DNA of 64,000 nucleotides from assembly GCF_019649055.1 (NCBI RefSeq), contig NW_026570337.1, positions 349,657-413,656 of the forward strand, read 5' to 3'. The DNA comes from Paramacrobiotus metropolitanus. Its lineage: Eukaryota > Tardigrada > Eutardigrada > Parachela > Macrobiotidae. The notes beneath the pieces were generated by a model, which saw nothing but the letters and a program-made list of their open reading frames with translations, searched no databases and was not told the origin of the DNA. The position numbers and the translations under genes are program-made. The stretch's first letter is position 1, and every line of letters starts with the position of its first letter. This document shows, one piece after another, positions 33,679 through 44,419 of the stretch.

Positions 33679-36600
33679 GTGCCAAGCAGTCTCGCTTGTC
33701 ACCAGGTAATTGTGGATTCACAGCCAGTGATTAAGCCAGTAAATGTAAATAATCTCCTTTCACACGTTCGATTGGAGATTATTCCAGAGATGTCAGTAGG
33801 AAATGCAAAGCAACCAGAGCATAAAGCCAGTATGAATCTTCGCGGCTTTACCGTGAAAGATTGCCAGTGTAGCGTAGATAATAACCCACGAGTACATCAT
33901 TGTGAAATTATTAGTGATAACGAGCCAGGAAAAGCACCGACGTTAACGCATCCCGTTACGATCGAATCAGAGATTGTAGACGCTTTGGTTGATACCGGGG
34001 CGGAAACGTCTTTGGTATCAGATCAGTTATGTCGCCAGCATAATTTGTATCAGAGACCGTTACGCAAAATAATGCATATCAGAGGGATCGGAGGAGTGTG
34101 TAACTTTTCCGTTACCCATTATGCCAGTGTACCTATGAAAATTAATGGCAGTATTGTACATCACAGTATGTACGTTAAACCACCTTGTAGAGACAGCGTG
34201 CATCTCCTTATCGGGCAAGATTTCCTAGAAAATGCCGTTATGGTGGCAGACTGTGGTGAAGTCACCCACCTGCGGTCAGAAAATAAACGAGCGCTCCCTC
34301 ATAAACCCGTATATCAGTCCGGCTCAGCTGCATCTGCTAACCCGGAAGTATATCAGTCCAGCACAGCTAACTCAGCTCCGCTGGAACTATACCAGTCCCG
34401 TCCGGCAGAAACTGCCGCACAGGAAGTATATCAGTCTAGGAAACCCGGAGTGTCGTCTTACCCCATACCAGTGGCAACGCAGTTGCCACTGGACACATAT
34501 CAAAAAAGGGGGAAAGCGACGAAGGAATCAGAGCACACTGTCATACAACAGCAGAATATTGCCATAAACCCGCAATCACAGAAAGCCAGAAAATCAGAAG
34601 ATAAATCCGCTAGGAAACCAGAGTATAAATCAGAGAAGGTCGTATCAGAGAATCAAATTAATATCTGGTTAGATTATCAGGCGTATATAAGCCAGCTCAA
34701 TAAATTAGCCAGTTATAAGAACTTTGTCGTCAATAATTTAAATTCCAATCTGGCACGTTTGAAAAGGCAGAAAGCGAACGGCAGACACGTTTCCAGAGAA
34801 AAATGGTTTCTAAAAAATCAGCACGAACTTGTTCGCCAGGACATTATCGCAGAGTATAACGAAATGAAAAGAGATCGCAGACGTATCAGCAAAGCATTCA
34901 CGGTGTTGAAAGTCAAAAAACCCCACTTTCTTCGCGTTCCTATATCAGTGATTTATAAATGGCCGTATCATGAGTGGTCAACACTTGATCCAGCCATTTT
35001 CGGCTCATTTAAATATAAGCCGTTTAATCAGGTAAAAGCCAGTAGACCGCCAATGCCAGTGAAGAAACACGTTACATTTTGTAAAAATCTTTCGTACACT
35101 CGTACTTATACGAAAGGTGAGCCAGTGCCACATAAGCCAATTTCGAATATGCAGCCAGATAAAGGAATTTTGCATTTAAAGAAATTATATCAGAGTTCAA
35201 AGTCAGAGCCGCGTAAAACCGATAAGTCAGTGAAATACAGCGATGTACTTAAAGCATACGTGTATAACCCGATAGAGACGATAGTGTATAAGCCGGTTGT
35301 TGACCATCCAGCTTTTCACTATCATCCCCTTAAACCAGAGGATTATCCAGAGCATTTTCCGGAATTATTGTCAGCTCAAGTGCCAGTTATTACTAAACCA
35401 GAGATTACGCCAGGAAATGAATTGCCAAAAACTCAGCCAGCTACGGTCAGTCTTAAAGAACTTCAGAGAAGATACAGTGAACCGTATACTTTGCGTGTAT
35501 TGCGGTTTCCCGATTATACCGTAGCAGAACAGCCAGTAATTCTACAACAGCCAGAGGTTGCTTCACAACAACTGGTTAATGTAGAACCTCTCCATAAAAT
35601 GCAGCCAGTGAGTTTACTGGATGAACCAGTAAATAATGTATGTAATCAGGAGTGTTTACAGCCAGAGATAGCCAGTGTAAATCAGAACCTGGTAGAATCT
35701 GATCGTATCCATCTGTTACAGCCAAATATACAGCCAGATACGCAGCCAGTCAATAACGAAACATGTACTTTGCCAGAAATTGTTGATGATAATATGGCAG
35801 AAAATTCAGAGACCAAATTTCGTATCAGAATGCGCAAAGTTTATGCCAGTGATAATTTTACTGTCGATCCGGGTTATAACTGGGTCTCAGTAAAGGCACA
35901 TCAAAAAGGACGTATCAGTGATGATCAGTTGTACATATTTTCGCCAAACCCAGCGTTGTATTCAGCGGCTAAACTACTTCCCCTACAGGGATTAGTAAAG
36001 CCAAAGGATAGCCAGAGTGATATTTACGTCGCGAATTTTTCCAATCAGAGACGTATAATTAAGAAAGGCACGTGGCTAGGTATTCTGGAAGAATACGAGG
36101 AAGTAGAATCGATAGCCAGCATATTCAGTACAAAAATCAGTGAGCGAACACCAGAGGAACAGAAAGAAATTATGGATCAGATAAATCAGTTGAATTTTAA
36201 TCCGGATTTAAAGCCAGTGGAAAAGCAAGCATTTATTGATTTGCTTGTGGAGTTTGGAGATTTATTCCCAACTTCAAAGCATCTGTATGGAGTAAAGCCA
36301 GAGACTGTATCTCACGTCATCGATACCGGTGACGCAAAGCCAGTAAAAAGCCAGCCACATCGTACTTCGTGGCGTGGTAGACAGTTGATCGCAGAGCATA
36401 TCCAGGATATGCTGGAAAAAGGCATTATACGTCCCAGTAAAAGTAACTGGTCATTCCCAGTTGTCCTTGCCAGTAAAAAGAACCCAGATGGCAGTATTGG
36501 CACAAGATTTTGCGTTAATTACATTAAACTGAATAACTTGACGAAGAAGGATAATTATCCTCTTCCGAACGCAGATGAATTGTTGGACGCAGTATCAGAG

Positions 36601-39369
36601 AATAAATATTATTTCACCTTCGATTGTTCATCAGGCTTTTGGCAGATACCTATGCATCCAGATTCGATAGAAAAGACAGCATTTGTTACGCAGGATGGTT
36701 TGTTTGAGTTCGTGCGAATGCCTTTCGGCGTTTGCAACGGGCCCGCAACATTTCAGGCAGCGATGGATAAGACATTAGCCAGAGTGAGACATTTGGGAAT
36801 TTTCGCCTACCTCGATGACATTATCGTGGCAGCGAAAACCTTCGCAGAAGCGCTAATGAAAGTTAGAGCTTTGTTTGAATGCCTCAGAGAAACCGGTTTT
36901 ACTTTGAAACCTTCAAAGTGCCACATAGCTAAGCCAGAACTCCATTTTTTGGGACATATCGTTAGCAGCGCAGGTATAACGACAGATCCAGGGAAGATTA
37001 CAGCCATTCAGAAATACCCGCAGCCAACCAACGAGAGAGAGATGCGCTCTTTCCTTGGTTTAGCCAATTATTACCGCAAATTTGTAAAGGGATACGCTTC
37101 CCTTACGCAGAATCTGTACAGTTTGTTGTCGAAGGATAAAGACGTAGCCAGTGATTGGAAAGAGGAACATACGGCAGAGTTTGAAGCGATCAAACATGCA
37201 TTGACTAATTCGCCAGTCTTAGCCAGGTTTGACCCAGCAAAACAGGCAGTGATTGAATGCGATGCATCCACAGTCGGCATTGGAGCCGTCCTTCACCAGG
37301 ATGGACATCCAGTTGCGTATGCCAGTAGACTACTTACAGACGCAGAGACTCGCTATGCTATCACCGAACTTGAGTGTTTGGCAGTAGTATATGCGATTTC
37401 GAAATTCCGCCATTTTATTGAGTTCAGCGAGTTTACGGTGCGTACAGATCATCAGGCACTTGCGAATTTAATTCGCTCAGCCAGTAATCGCCAGGGAATG
37501 AATCCGCGCTTGACTCGTTGGGCATTACAGTTAGGCAGTCATCACATTAAAATTGAGTATAAACCAGGGCGTTTTTGCCATAACGCCGACGCACTCAGTA
37601 GACACCCGGTAGATCCCGCAATTCCAGAGGAAGAGTGGGATGATCATTTCAGTACGCCAGTAGTTCGTATGATCACAGTCAAAAATGCCAGTGAATATCA
37701 GGAATCAGAAGCCAGTGACATGGAGGTAGAAAGTGAAAATGTCCGACAGGACGATGCCACTGGTATGGAAAATACCACTGATATAACGCAGAGAAAAGGA
37801 GCCGTTGGTATGGGTAAATCTGATAACGCCATTGGTATGGAAACATCCATCGGTAAAAGCCAGAAAAACATAGCCACCGGTATGGGGAATATCACTAGCG
37901 CCAATATGCAATATAATGATGCCACTGGTATGAACCATGGTTTAATCAGTCATATCAACGCGACTACTGTATCAGAAGCAAGCCAGACAGATAATAGTCA
38001 GCCAGTCAAAATTGCACAGCCAGGTGAAGAGGAAGAAGAAGGAAACTTCAAATTCCTACGCAGTGAGCAGCTCAATGACCCATCACTCGAGAAAATGATT
38101 CTTTACCTCGAGGATAAGCCAAACAGCCAACACCCAGACAGTCTTTATAAACAGTTTGAATTACATCAGGGAGTGTTGTACAGACGCAGTGAGAAGGACG
38201 ATCGTCTTAACCGGCGATTCGTCGTTCCCAGGCATTGGAGAGCAGATATCATGCGCGCTATGCATGATTCACCCGCAGCAGGTCATTTGGGAATTCAGAA
38301 AACAAACCACGTCATATCAGTGAGATATTATTGGGATAATATGGTTACCGATATTTATAAGTACGTAAAACGTTGCCAGAAATGCCAGTTCAGAAAAGTG
38401 CCGCGCAAGGCACCGCCAGGGAAGTTACAGCAAGTTAAAACCGGAGAGCCATTTTTTCGCATCCAAGTGGATCTTAAAGGTCCACTTAAGGCCAGTAAAA
38501 AAGGGAATAACACTATCGCAGTAGCCATCGATCAGTTGACGAAGTTTGTCGTCGCAAAGGCAATTCCAGATCAAAGCAGAGACAGTTGCAGATTTCTTAT
38601 TACATGACGTGATATTGCCATACGGAGCACCATTAATTATTAATACAGATAGAGGTAGTCATTTCCTTAATAACGTTATTGATGCCATTACGAAACAGTT
38701 GAAAATTAAACATCAGTTTGGTACAGCGTACCACCCGCAGGGAAGAGGACTTGTTGAGAGGCAGATGCAGTGGATAGGCGATGGCCTATCCATGTTAGCA
38801 GGTAGAGCAAACGAAAAGAGATGGGATGAATTTCTCCCATTTCTTGTGGCAGCATATAACCGTACAGTGCAGAAGACAATTCATCATTCGCCATTTTACA
38901 TGCTGTATGCCAGAGAGCAGTCACTTCCAGGTGACACAATTACGCAGACAAATTTGCCAGAGGATTATGACAACATAGACGATTACTTGGAGAAATTCAA
39001 GTATCGTTTAAATGTTGCTCATGACGTACTGATTCGGGCATTACTGCTCAGACCGGTTCGAGTTCAGAGGATAAGCCAGCTAGTGTGGAATCATCCCCTC
39101 CGCCAGAAAATGAAGCCAGAAAATCTGTAAAACGCAAATCGAGGAAAGTCAGTGTAGAGACAGATACATCAGAATCGTCCAGTGATTCTGATGGCAGTTG
39201 GACAATAACAGCAAATAGTAAGGGCAAAGTTAAAATCAAACGGCATCGTCAGACGCCGAATGATTTGTTAACCCAGCCACTTGAATCAGAGACAGACGCA
39301 GAAGACGCAGATCTTGTGGAAAAACTTACACGCCAGAAACGTCGTAAACCGCGATTCCCAGCCAGTTAA
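33679..39369 (+). CDS. pol: pol of element 1: protease, RT, RNase H, integrase (two frame changes)
   Basis: There is no ATG at the front, in keeping with frameshift expression. In the main frame the aspartic protease motif DTGAETS begins at 33,991. About 600 residues of low-complexity linker follow, with repeated VYQS/LYQS motifs near 34,305-34,450 and a small beta-rich domain (about 35,815-36,090, ending IIKKGTWLGIL) just before RT. RT shows TRFCVNYIKLN, SGFWQIPMHP and YLDD at 36,808-36,819. RNase H shows IECDAS, ELECLAVV and RTDHQAL. A second linker carries ATGM repeats. Integrase has the HHCC zinc site (HDSPAAGHLG, CQKCQ) and the first core Asp (RIQVDLKGP). The frame shifts +1 near 38,570. 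The second Asp (NTDRGSHF) and the Glu (YHPQGRGLVER) follow. A basic, Ser-rich tail lies in a third frame after 39,060. Confidence 0.85.
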
Positions 39370-39751
39370 TAATGTTTTCATAATTTAATTAGCAGAGAAA
39401 CATTGGTATGGGGCATATATTCAGTCACCGTAATCTTTTATTCAGTGCTCAGTGAACTTAGCCAGTTTGCCAGTAAGTATCGCAGAGTGAAATCCATAAA
39501 TCAGTGTATTGTATGGAGTCGTATGACATGGTGCAGCTAATCAGTAAAAAAAAAAAAATTATGCCAGCATTGATTATCATATACACTGCATGGTACATCA
39601 TAGTGTTGTGTTGTATAATTTTGTTTATTATCAGAGAAATTATCCGTGATATTTGCCAGTGAATTTTTGCAATTTACTAACCAATTGCATGTGCATGACT
39701 TGGCATTGTATAGTACAGCTATCAGACAGTCAGCAGTTTAATCTTTCAGTA
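39370..39751 (+). other. Spacer between pol and the 3' module of element 1
   Basis: CAG-rich, non-coding, and contains a run of twelve A near 39,547. It ends with a splice-acceptor-like TTTAATCTTTCAG, two bases before the ATG at 39,752, which suggests that the next ORF may be made from a spliced RNA. Confidence 0.4.
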
Positions 39752-42102
39752 ATGGACCCTAACCGAGGCCATAGCCGCCGCGGTCGTCCACGGAAGAAAT
39801 CAGCTCCCGCAGTCGTAGATCAGATACAGGCAGAGGAAGACTCACAAACATCAGAGGAAGAGCATGTTATGATCATTGGAGAAACTTCTCCTAGGGCAGA
39901 GTCTAGGCAGTCGATTTTCTCAGAATCGGAACTTTTAGCCAGAGTTGGCCTTGAGCCAGATCAGAATGTGGCATCAGTGCAGAATGTTGTATCAGAGCCA
40001 GTGTCGACTTCCACACAGGGGAGTTCGATTTTGCGAAACTTTACTCAGGCAGACTTTGATCGTATCATGCAGGAAAATCAGCAGTTACAGCAGCAAGTAT
40101 CACAGCTACAGAGCAGTTCACAGCAAGTCGAGCCAGACAGTAGCTCATCCCCTAAACCCGCTCCAGAACAGGCAGAGATGCAATCAACCGCAGGAAATGT
40201 GTTGCCAAGCCAGCCATCCAGGGATCCGAACATAGTAGTACAGCCCCGTATTACTATGTCAGATACGCAGGAAAGCCAGAGTAACGTTAAAAGCGAGGAT
40301 CAGAGACCGATTCCTATTGAGCCAGAGTTTTTCAGTAGGATTGCTAGGGCTAAAGTCCCAAACGCAGATATTGCAGCCAGTATCCGCCAGAAACAGGTAG
40401 ATGGCAAATCTGAGGGACCAGTCACACGGTCTCGGGATAAGGCTATACCATCAGCGAATTTCGGTAATTTACGAGCCATTAACCCGACAGTAAGTTCACC
40501 GATCAGATCTTTGCAAACATCAGGCAGTTTTGGTGGTTTACGGTGCAACACACCTCTAACCCCGCCAGCGATCCCGAATCAAAACCCGCAGATTCAGCCA
40601 GTGTTTGATCCTCCTCCTCCACCAGGATGGATTTACAGAATTATTGAGCACTCGGGAGAGCCAGGTCGTGTGAATATGGTGTCGCGTACGATCCCATTTC
40701 ACCCGAGAGGGCCAGCTCCCCCACCGCCAGGTTTGCTTCCACCACCGCCAGTGTTAGAAATGTCACGGGTTGATATGACACGTATGCCAATGCATTCTTC
40801 ATCAGCATTAAGCCAGATACCGATAGAAGGATCGCCAGAATATCCAGAGCCAGCAACAGTGCCAGGTAGACGTAAACCATCATGCCAGAAAACTCCTCCG
40901 AAATCAGAGCAGAATACTTCGGCAGAGAAGAAAGCTCGTACAAACGGCAGTAAACGAACCAGATTATTGGCAATTATCCCAGCAATCATTCATGCGATCA
41001 GAGAATCTCGCAGTCCTAGGAAGAAAAGACCAACATTGCCACACCTTCAAGCCATCTACAGATCTTGGCATCAGGATTCAGATCCAAACCTAGCCGAGTT
41101 TGGAGAGGCAATTAATTTGGCAGTGAACATTGGCAGTGTCATTCGCACTTTCAGCGATGGCACAAATCAGTGGTATACAGAAGCACGTTATAATACGCCA
41201 GATCTTCGCCGTGCTCAGCATGCAGAAGATCATTTAACATCACCCGCAAGATTTCATCAGGCAGTAGAGGCAGCGATTTCAGAGATTCACGATCCAAATG
41301 GATCCACAGTAATCGAAATCATCCAGTATATTCAGGCAGTATTTCCTCAGCCAGCACATATGTCCTTGGAGATGACTATCAGAGCGATTAATCAAGCCAT
41401 TAATAACTTGGTGTTAAAAAGCAGGCAGTGGAGCGTATTGAAAATACAGTGCGTGACTCCGAAGGACAATATCGTTTTGCCCTTCGCAGTACGCGTGTTC
41501 AGAGACTCAGCGCCTTGACAGGTTTGCCGCAAGAAAATATTCCACCTCCCCCGCCAGTGAATAACGAGTTAACTCCAGAGGATATTATCAGAGTGATTTT
41601 ACAGTTGCAGGCTAATTTCCATCAGCCAACGGCAGATTTAATTTGGCAGACATTGTACGCAGAAAGGCCAGAATATACGATAGTCGCAGTATCGTATTTG
41701 TTGCAGCAGATGCATAATTCCCGGCAGATTGTACGCCAGTTTTATGGAGGTACTCAGGCAGTGTTTCATACGCGTGGTTTCGTAATTACACGATTACCAC
41801 AGATACGCCAGAGTTCCGCAGATTATTGGAGAGATTTAATTCCGCGTGCATTTGCAGAGATTTGGAGTGCTAGAGGCACAACGATCAGCGAGGCAGTGCA
41901 TTATATTCGCACAATTTTGCCAGAAATGCCAGCATTGCCAGTAACACAGATGACTATGTACGAACGCCAGCTGATGAATAATGAAAACGATTTTCATTAT
42001 GAGCATGACGATTATCGTTTAGTGTGTTTTCATTTGACACACCCACTGCCATCACTACCAGAGCCAGAACAACCGCAAAAGAGAAAAATTATTAGAGATT
42101 AA
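39752..42102 (+). CDS. Extra ORF A of element 1: AT-hook protein with four winged-helix/linker-histone-like repeats
   Basis: From ATG 39,752 the protein starts MDPNRGHSRRGRPRKKS, containing an AT-hook (RGRP core flanked by basic residues), which in known proteins grips A+T-rich minor grooves. A short Gln-rich coiled coil (IMQENQQLQQQVSQLQ) and a long Pro-rich part (DPPPPPGW, APPPPGLLPPPP) follow. From about 40,960 there are four repeats of about 75 residues, near 40,965-41,195, 41,240-41,510, 41,569-41,785 and 41,824-42,040. Each has a helix-rich start (FHQAVEAAISEI, PEDIIRVILQL, YWRDLIPRAFAEIW) and repeats 1 to 3 end in a (V/I)-R plus G-x-x-Q pattern. This recalls the winged helix of linker histones; the assignment is by eye. 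Near 41,420 the frame moves by one base inside repeat 2, after which ERIENTVRDSEGQYRFAL continues it. No signal peptide or membrane segment exists, so it is not an envelope. Confidence 0.6.
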
Positions 42103-42550
42103 CTTCACTTATTAACCAGACAATAATCAGAGATAGTCAGAGAAGTACCGTATGTATTGCGTGATAGCCAGAAATCGGTGAGAATATTCACATCACTCGT
42201 ATTGCATGGTAGCCAGTGATTATCAGTTAAAGGCACTGCATAGTAACAGTGTAATAAATTCAGTGAATTATCAGAGAATTAATACCGTATTACACGCATT
42301 ACATGGTTTGCATATTGTATATTACACGTATTGCATGGTAGCATTGTAATAAAATCAGGGAAATATCAGAGAGTTATACTCCATGTTAGCGCAGTATACG
42401 GCGCAGTACATATCGTATTACACCGTACTTCGCAGTGATTACCAGAGAATTTAATCAGATTCCGTGTCTTAGGAATTCTGGTTAAAATTATTATCAGAGA
42501 AAAATAGCTAAATTAATTTTTAATTTAGTTATTAAGCCATTTCCGCAGCA
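42103..42550 (+). other. Spacer between extra ORFs of element 1
   Basis: Non-coding and CAG-rich, with loosely repeated phrases such as GTATTGCATGGTAGC and TTACACGTATTGCATGG. It ends with an acceptor-like CCATTTCCGCAG two bases before the ATG at 42,551, the same layout as before ORF A. Confidence 0.4.
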
Positions 42551-43066
42551 ATGGAATCAGCGCCATTAATCAGTGTTAATTGTTGCCATTTTTCCTTGCA
42601 GACGGCTTACGCCAAGTATTATGATAGCCAGTGCAGCGGATGTTATCAGAATACTCTTCGTCGCCCATGCGCAGAATGTCTTCTAACAGCGATTGAAGAC
42701 ACAGACGGCCAGGTTTTCGCTCTCGTATCAGAGGTTGTTCTCGGAAACCTCAACGCATACGAGCGACTACGCCAGAGAGATTTGTGGCAGTATGTGGAGC
42801 GCAATCCCAGCTATCATCAGAGAGTTTACAGCGCAGTTGTCCAGCATATCAAGCAGATTACGTTGTGGAATCACGAGACTCCACCGCCAGAACCGCGCCA
42901 AATGGATGAACGTCGTCCACCTCAACCAGTGACAGCCCATCGAGATCAGCGAACCGGTAGTGCTCCATTGTTGCCATGTCCAGTTCAGCAGCAGCAGTCG
43001 CAGACGCGTTATGCGGATGTGACTCGAGATCAGCGCAGCGATTCTCGCCAGTCAAGCAGCAGTTAG
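42551..43066 (+). CDS. Extra ORF C of element 1: Cys-rich N-terminus, polar tail
   Basis: ATG 42,551 opens 171 codons. The first 50 residues hold seven cysteines, including CSGC and CAEC spaced 10-11 residues apart, a plausible zinc-binding pair (NCCHF upstream may add ligands). Residues about 45-105 are predicted helical (FALVSEVVLGNLNAYERL). The C-terminal third is Pro/Gln/Arg/Ser-rich (PPEPRQMDERRPPQP, QSDSRQSSSS type). It stops at a single TAG (43,064-43,066), and the same frame then stays open into ORF D, so both may be one protein through readthrough, or the stop may be a point mutation. I do not recognise the family. Confidence 0.5.
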   Translation: MESAPLISVNCCHFSLQTAYAKYYDSQCSGCYQNTLRRPCAECLLTAIEDTDGQVFALVSEVVLGNLNAYERLRQRDLWQYVERNPSYHQRVYSAVVQHIKQITLWNHETPPPEPRQMDERRPPQPVTAHRDQRTGSAPLLPCPVQQQQSQTRYADVTRDQRSDSRQSSSS

Positions 43067-43138
43067 CCAGAGCAGCGCCAGAGAGGAGGACCAAGGATTA
43101 GTTATAATCCTCTAAGCGGTCCACAGTTCGAGCCACAG

Positions 43139-44419
43139 ATGGTAAGAACTTATAGTGAATCAGCCAGTATTGCATCAGTGTCAGATGATTGTTCAATCCC
43201 GTCACAGACATCAGAGAAGAAGCCAGACCCGAAGGAAGTTATGCCAGAGTTGGATTCAGTGGAAAATCATGTGAAGATGATTATGAAGCATATGGACCTG
43301 AACGATCAGAGACGATCCGCAGAATATAAGGCGGCGATTACACTTGTGGTTCAGGACTTCCACGAGTTCGAGCGCGAATTGGATTTATACGCAGCGATGA
43401 GAAATTCCCACTGGAAGACAGAGCAACCTTACGGCAGAGAACTGTTTTATACGTACGCAGATATCCGGCAGAATGGACTCGCAGGTTATCTGGGTTTGAA
43501 TGAACTCAGTGATCCGATCAGTAAAGTTGACTACGAGAAGTTGTCGCAGTTCCAGTATCATGGAAAAACGTATTATTTGGATTTCCTGTATCAGTGGATC
43601 AGTCCGTTTGCCAATCCCGCAATGTTTTTGGTTGGATGTAAGGCAGCTTCACACTGCCTTCGCATCTGGAAAATCGCCAGAGATGTTCCAGAGATGGAAT
43701 GGCAAGATCCGGATAAATTCAAGGATATTCGTACCTTTTTCGGTCGAATGTTGGCAGCGTTGTTAGGCCAGTGGAACAGCAATCGTTTCGTATATGACCG
43801 CAAAGAGCCAGCTCGTATGGTGCGTCATTTCCGTGGAATTGGCACGCCACTGAATGAAATCGAACAGAAACGGTTGTATAACGCAGCGTTAGCCAGAGAA
43901 GAGAAGTTAGCCAGGGAAATTCCGAAACCATTTGTTCGGAATCCGTTTGATGCTATCAGTGAACATCAGAAGAATTTGGATCGTAACTTCAAGAAGCGAG
44001 GAATCACGGAGATTTCCTCCAGCCAGGGTGATGGGCAGCGTAGTGTTGCACCATCACCTACCAGTCCGGATCAGCCACCGCCAAAGAAAGTCGCAGATAA
44101 AGCGCCAGAGAATCAGAAGAAGAAAGTCACTTTGGAACTCACCTTGGCTACGGCAGCGATGAAGAATACTACTCTTGCCGAGAGTAATGTTATCAGTGAC
44201 GCAGACAAAATGGACACATCTATACCGGCAGCGGTAGAATCAGAGAAGACGGGCGAATCAACCGGCAAACCTTTGGAATCAGAGAAACCAGCAGCGGAAC
44301 CGGCTGAATCAGAGAAACCAGTAGGTAAAACTGATTCAGACACTATCAGTGATACAGCCAGTAAAGTTATCGAAATGCACTCTGACGAAAGTGTGGACGG
44401 CATTCCAGATGCAAACTGA
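43139..44419 (+). CDS. Extra ORF D of element 1: charged protein of unknown family
   Basis: ATG 43,139 (MVRTYSESAS) gives 426 residues. The frame is actually open from 43,067, right after the ORF C stop. Residues about 35-280 look like a folded, mostly helical globular domain with many aromatic residues (LDLYAAMRNSHWKTEQPYG, YHGKTYYLDFLYQWISPF, FFGRMLAALLGQW). The C-terminal 130 residues are disordered and acidic/basic, with repeats of the type ESEK (ESEKTGES, ESEKPAAEPA, ESEKPVGK). No signal peptide, transmembrane helix, furin-like site or glycosylation cluster is seen, which argues against an envelope protein. It resembles no family I can name. The frame is intact. Confidence 0.55.
   Translation: MVRTYSESASIASVSDDCSIPSQTSEKKPDPKEVMPELDSVENHVKMIMKHMDLNDQRRSAEYKAAITLVVQDFHEFERELDLYAAMRNSHWKTEQPYGRELFYTYADIRQNGLAGYLGLNELSDPISKVDYEKLSQFQYHGKTYYLDFLYQWISPFANPAMFLVGCKAASHCLRIWKIARDVPEMEWQDPDKFKDIRTFFGRMLAALLGQWNSNRFVYDRKEPARMVRHFRGIGTPLNEIEQKRLYNAALAREEKLAREIPKPFVRNPFDAISEHQKNLDRNFKKRGITEISSSQGDGQRSVAPSPTSPDQPPPKKVADKAPENQKKKVTLELTLATAAMKNTTLAESNVISDADKMDTSIPAAVESEKTGESTGKPLESEKPAAEPAESEKPVGKTDSDTISDTASKVIEMHSDESVDGIPDAN

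Noticed and set aside
42551-44419. An envelope gene in element 1
   Set aside because: Neither ORF has a signal peptide, transmembrane helix, cleavage site or glycosylation cluster.
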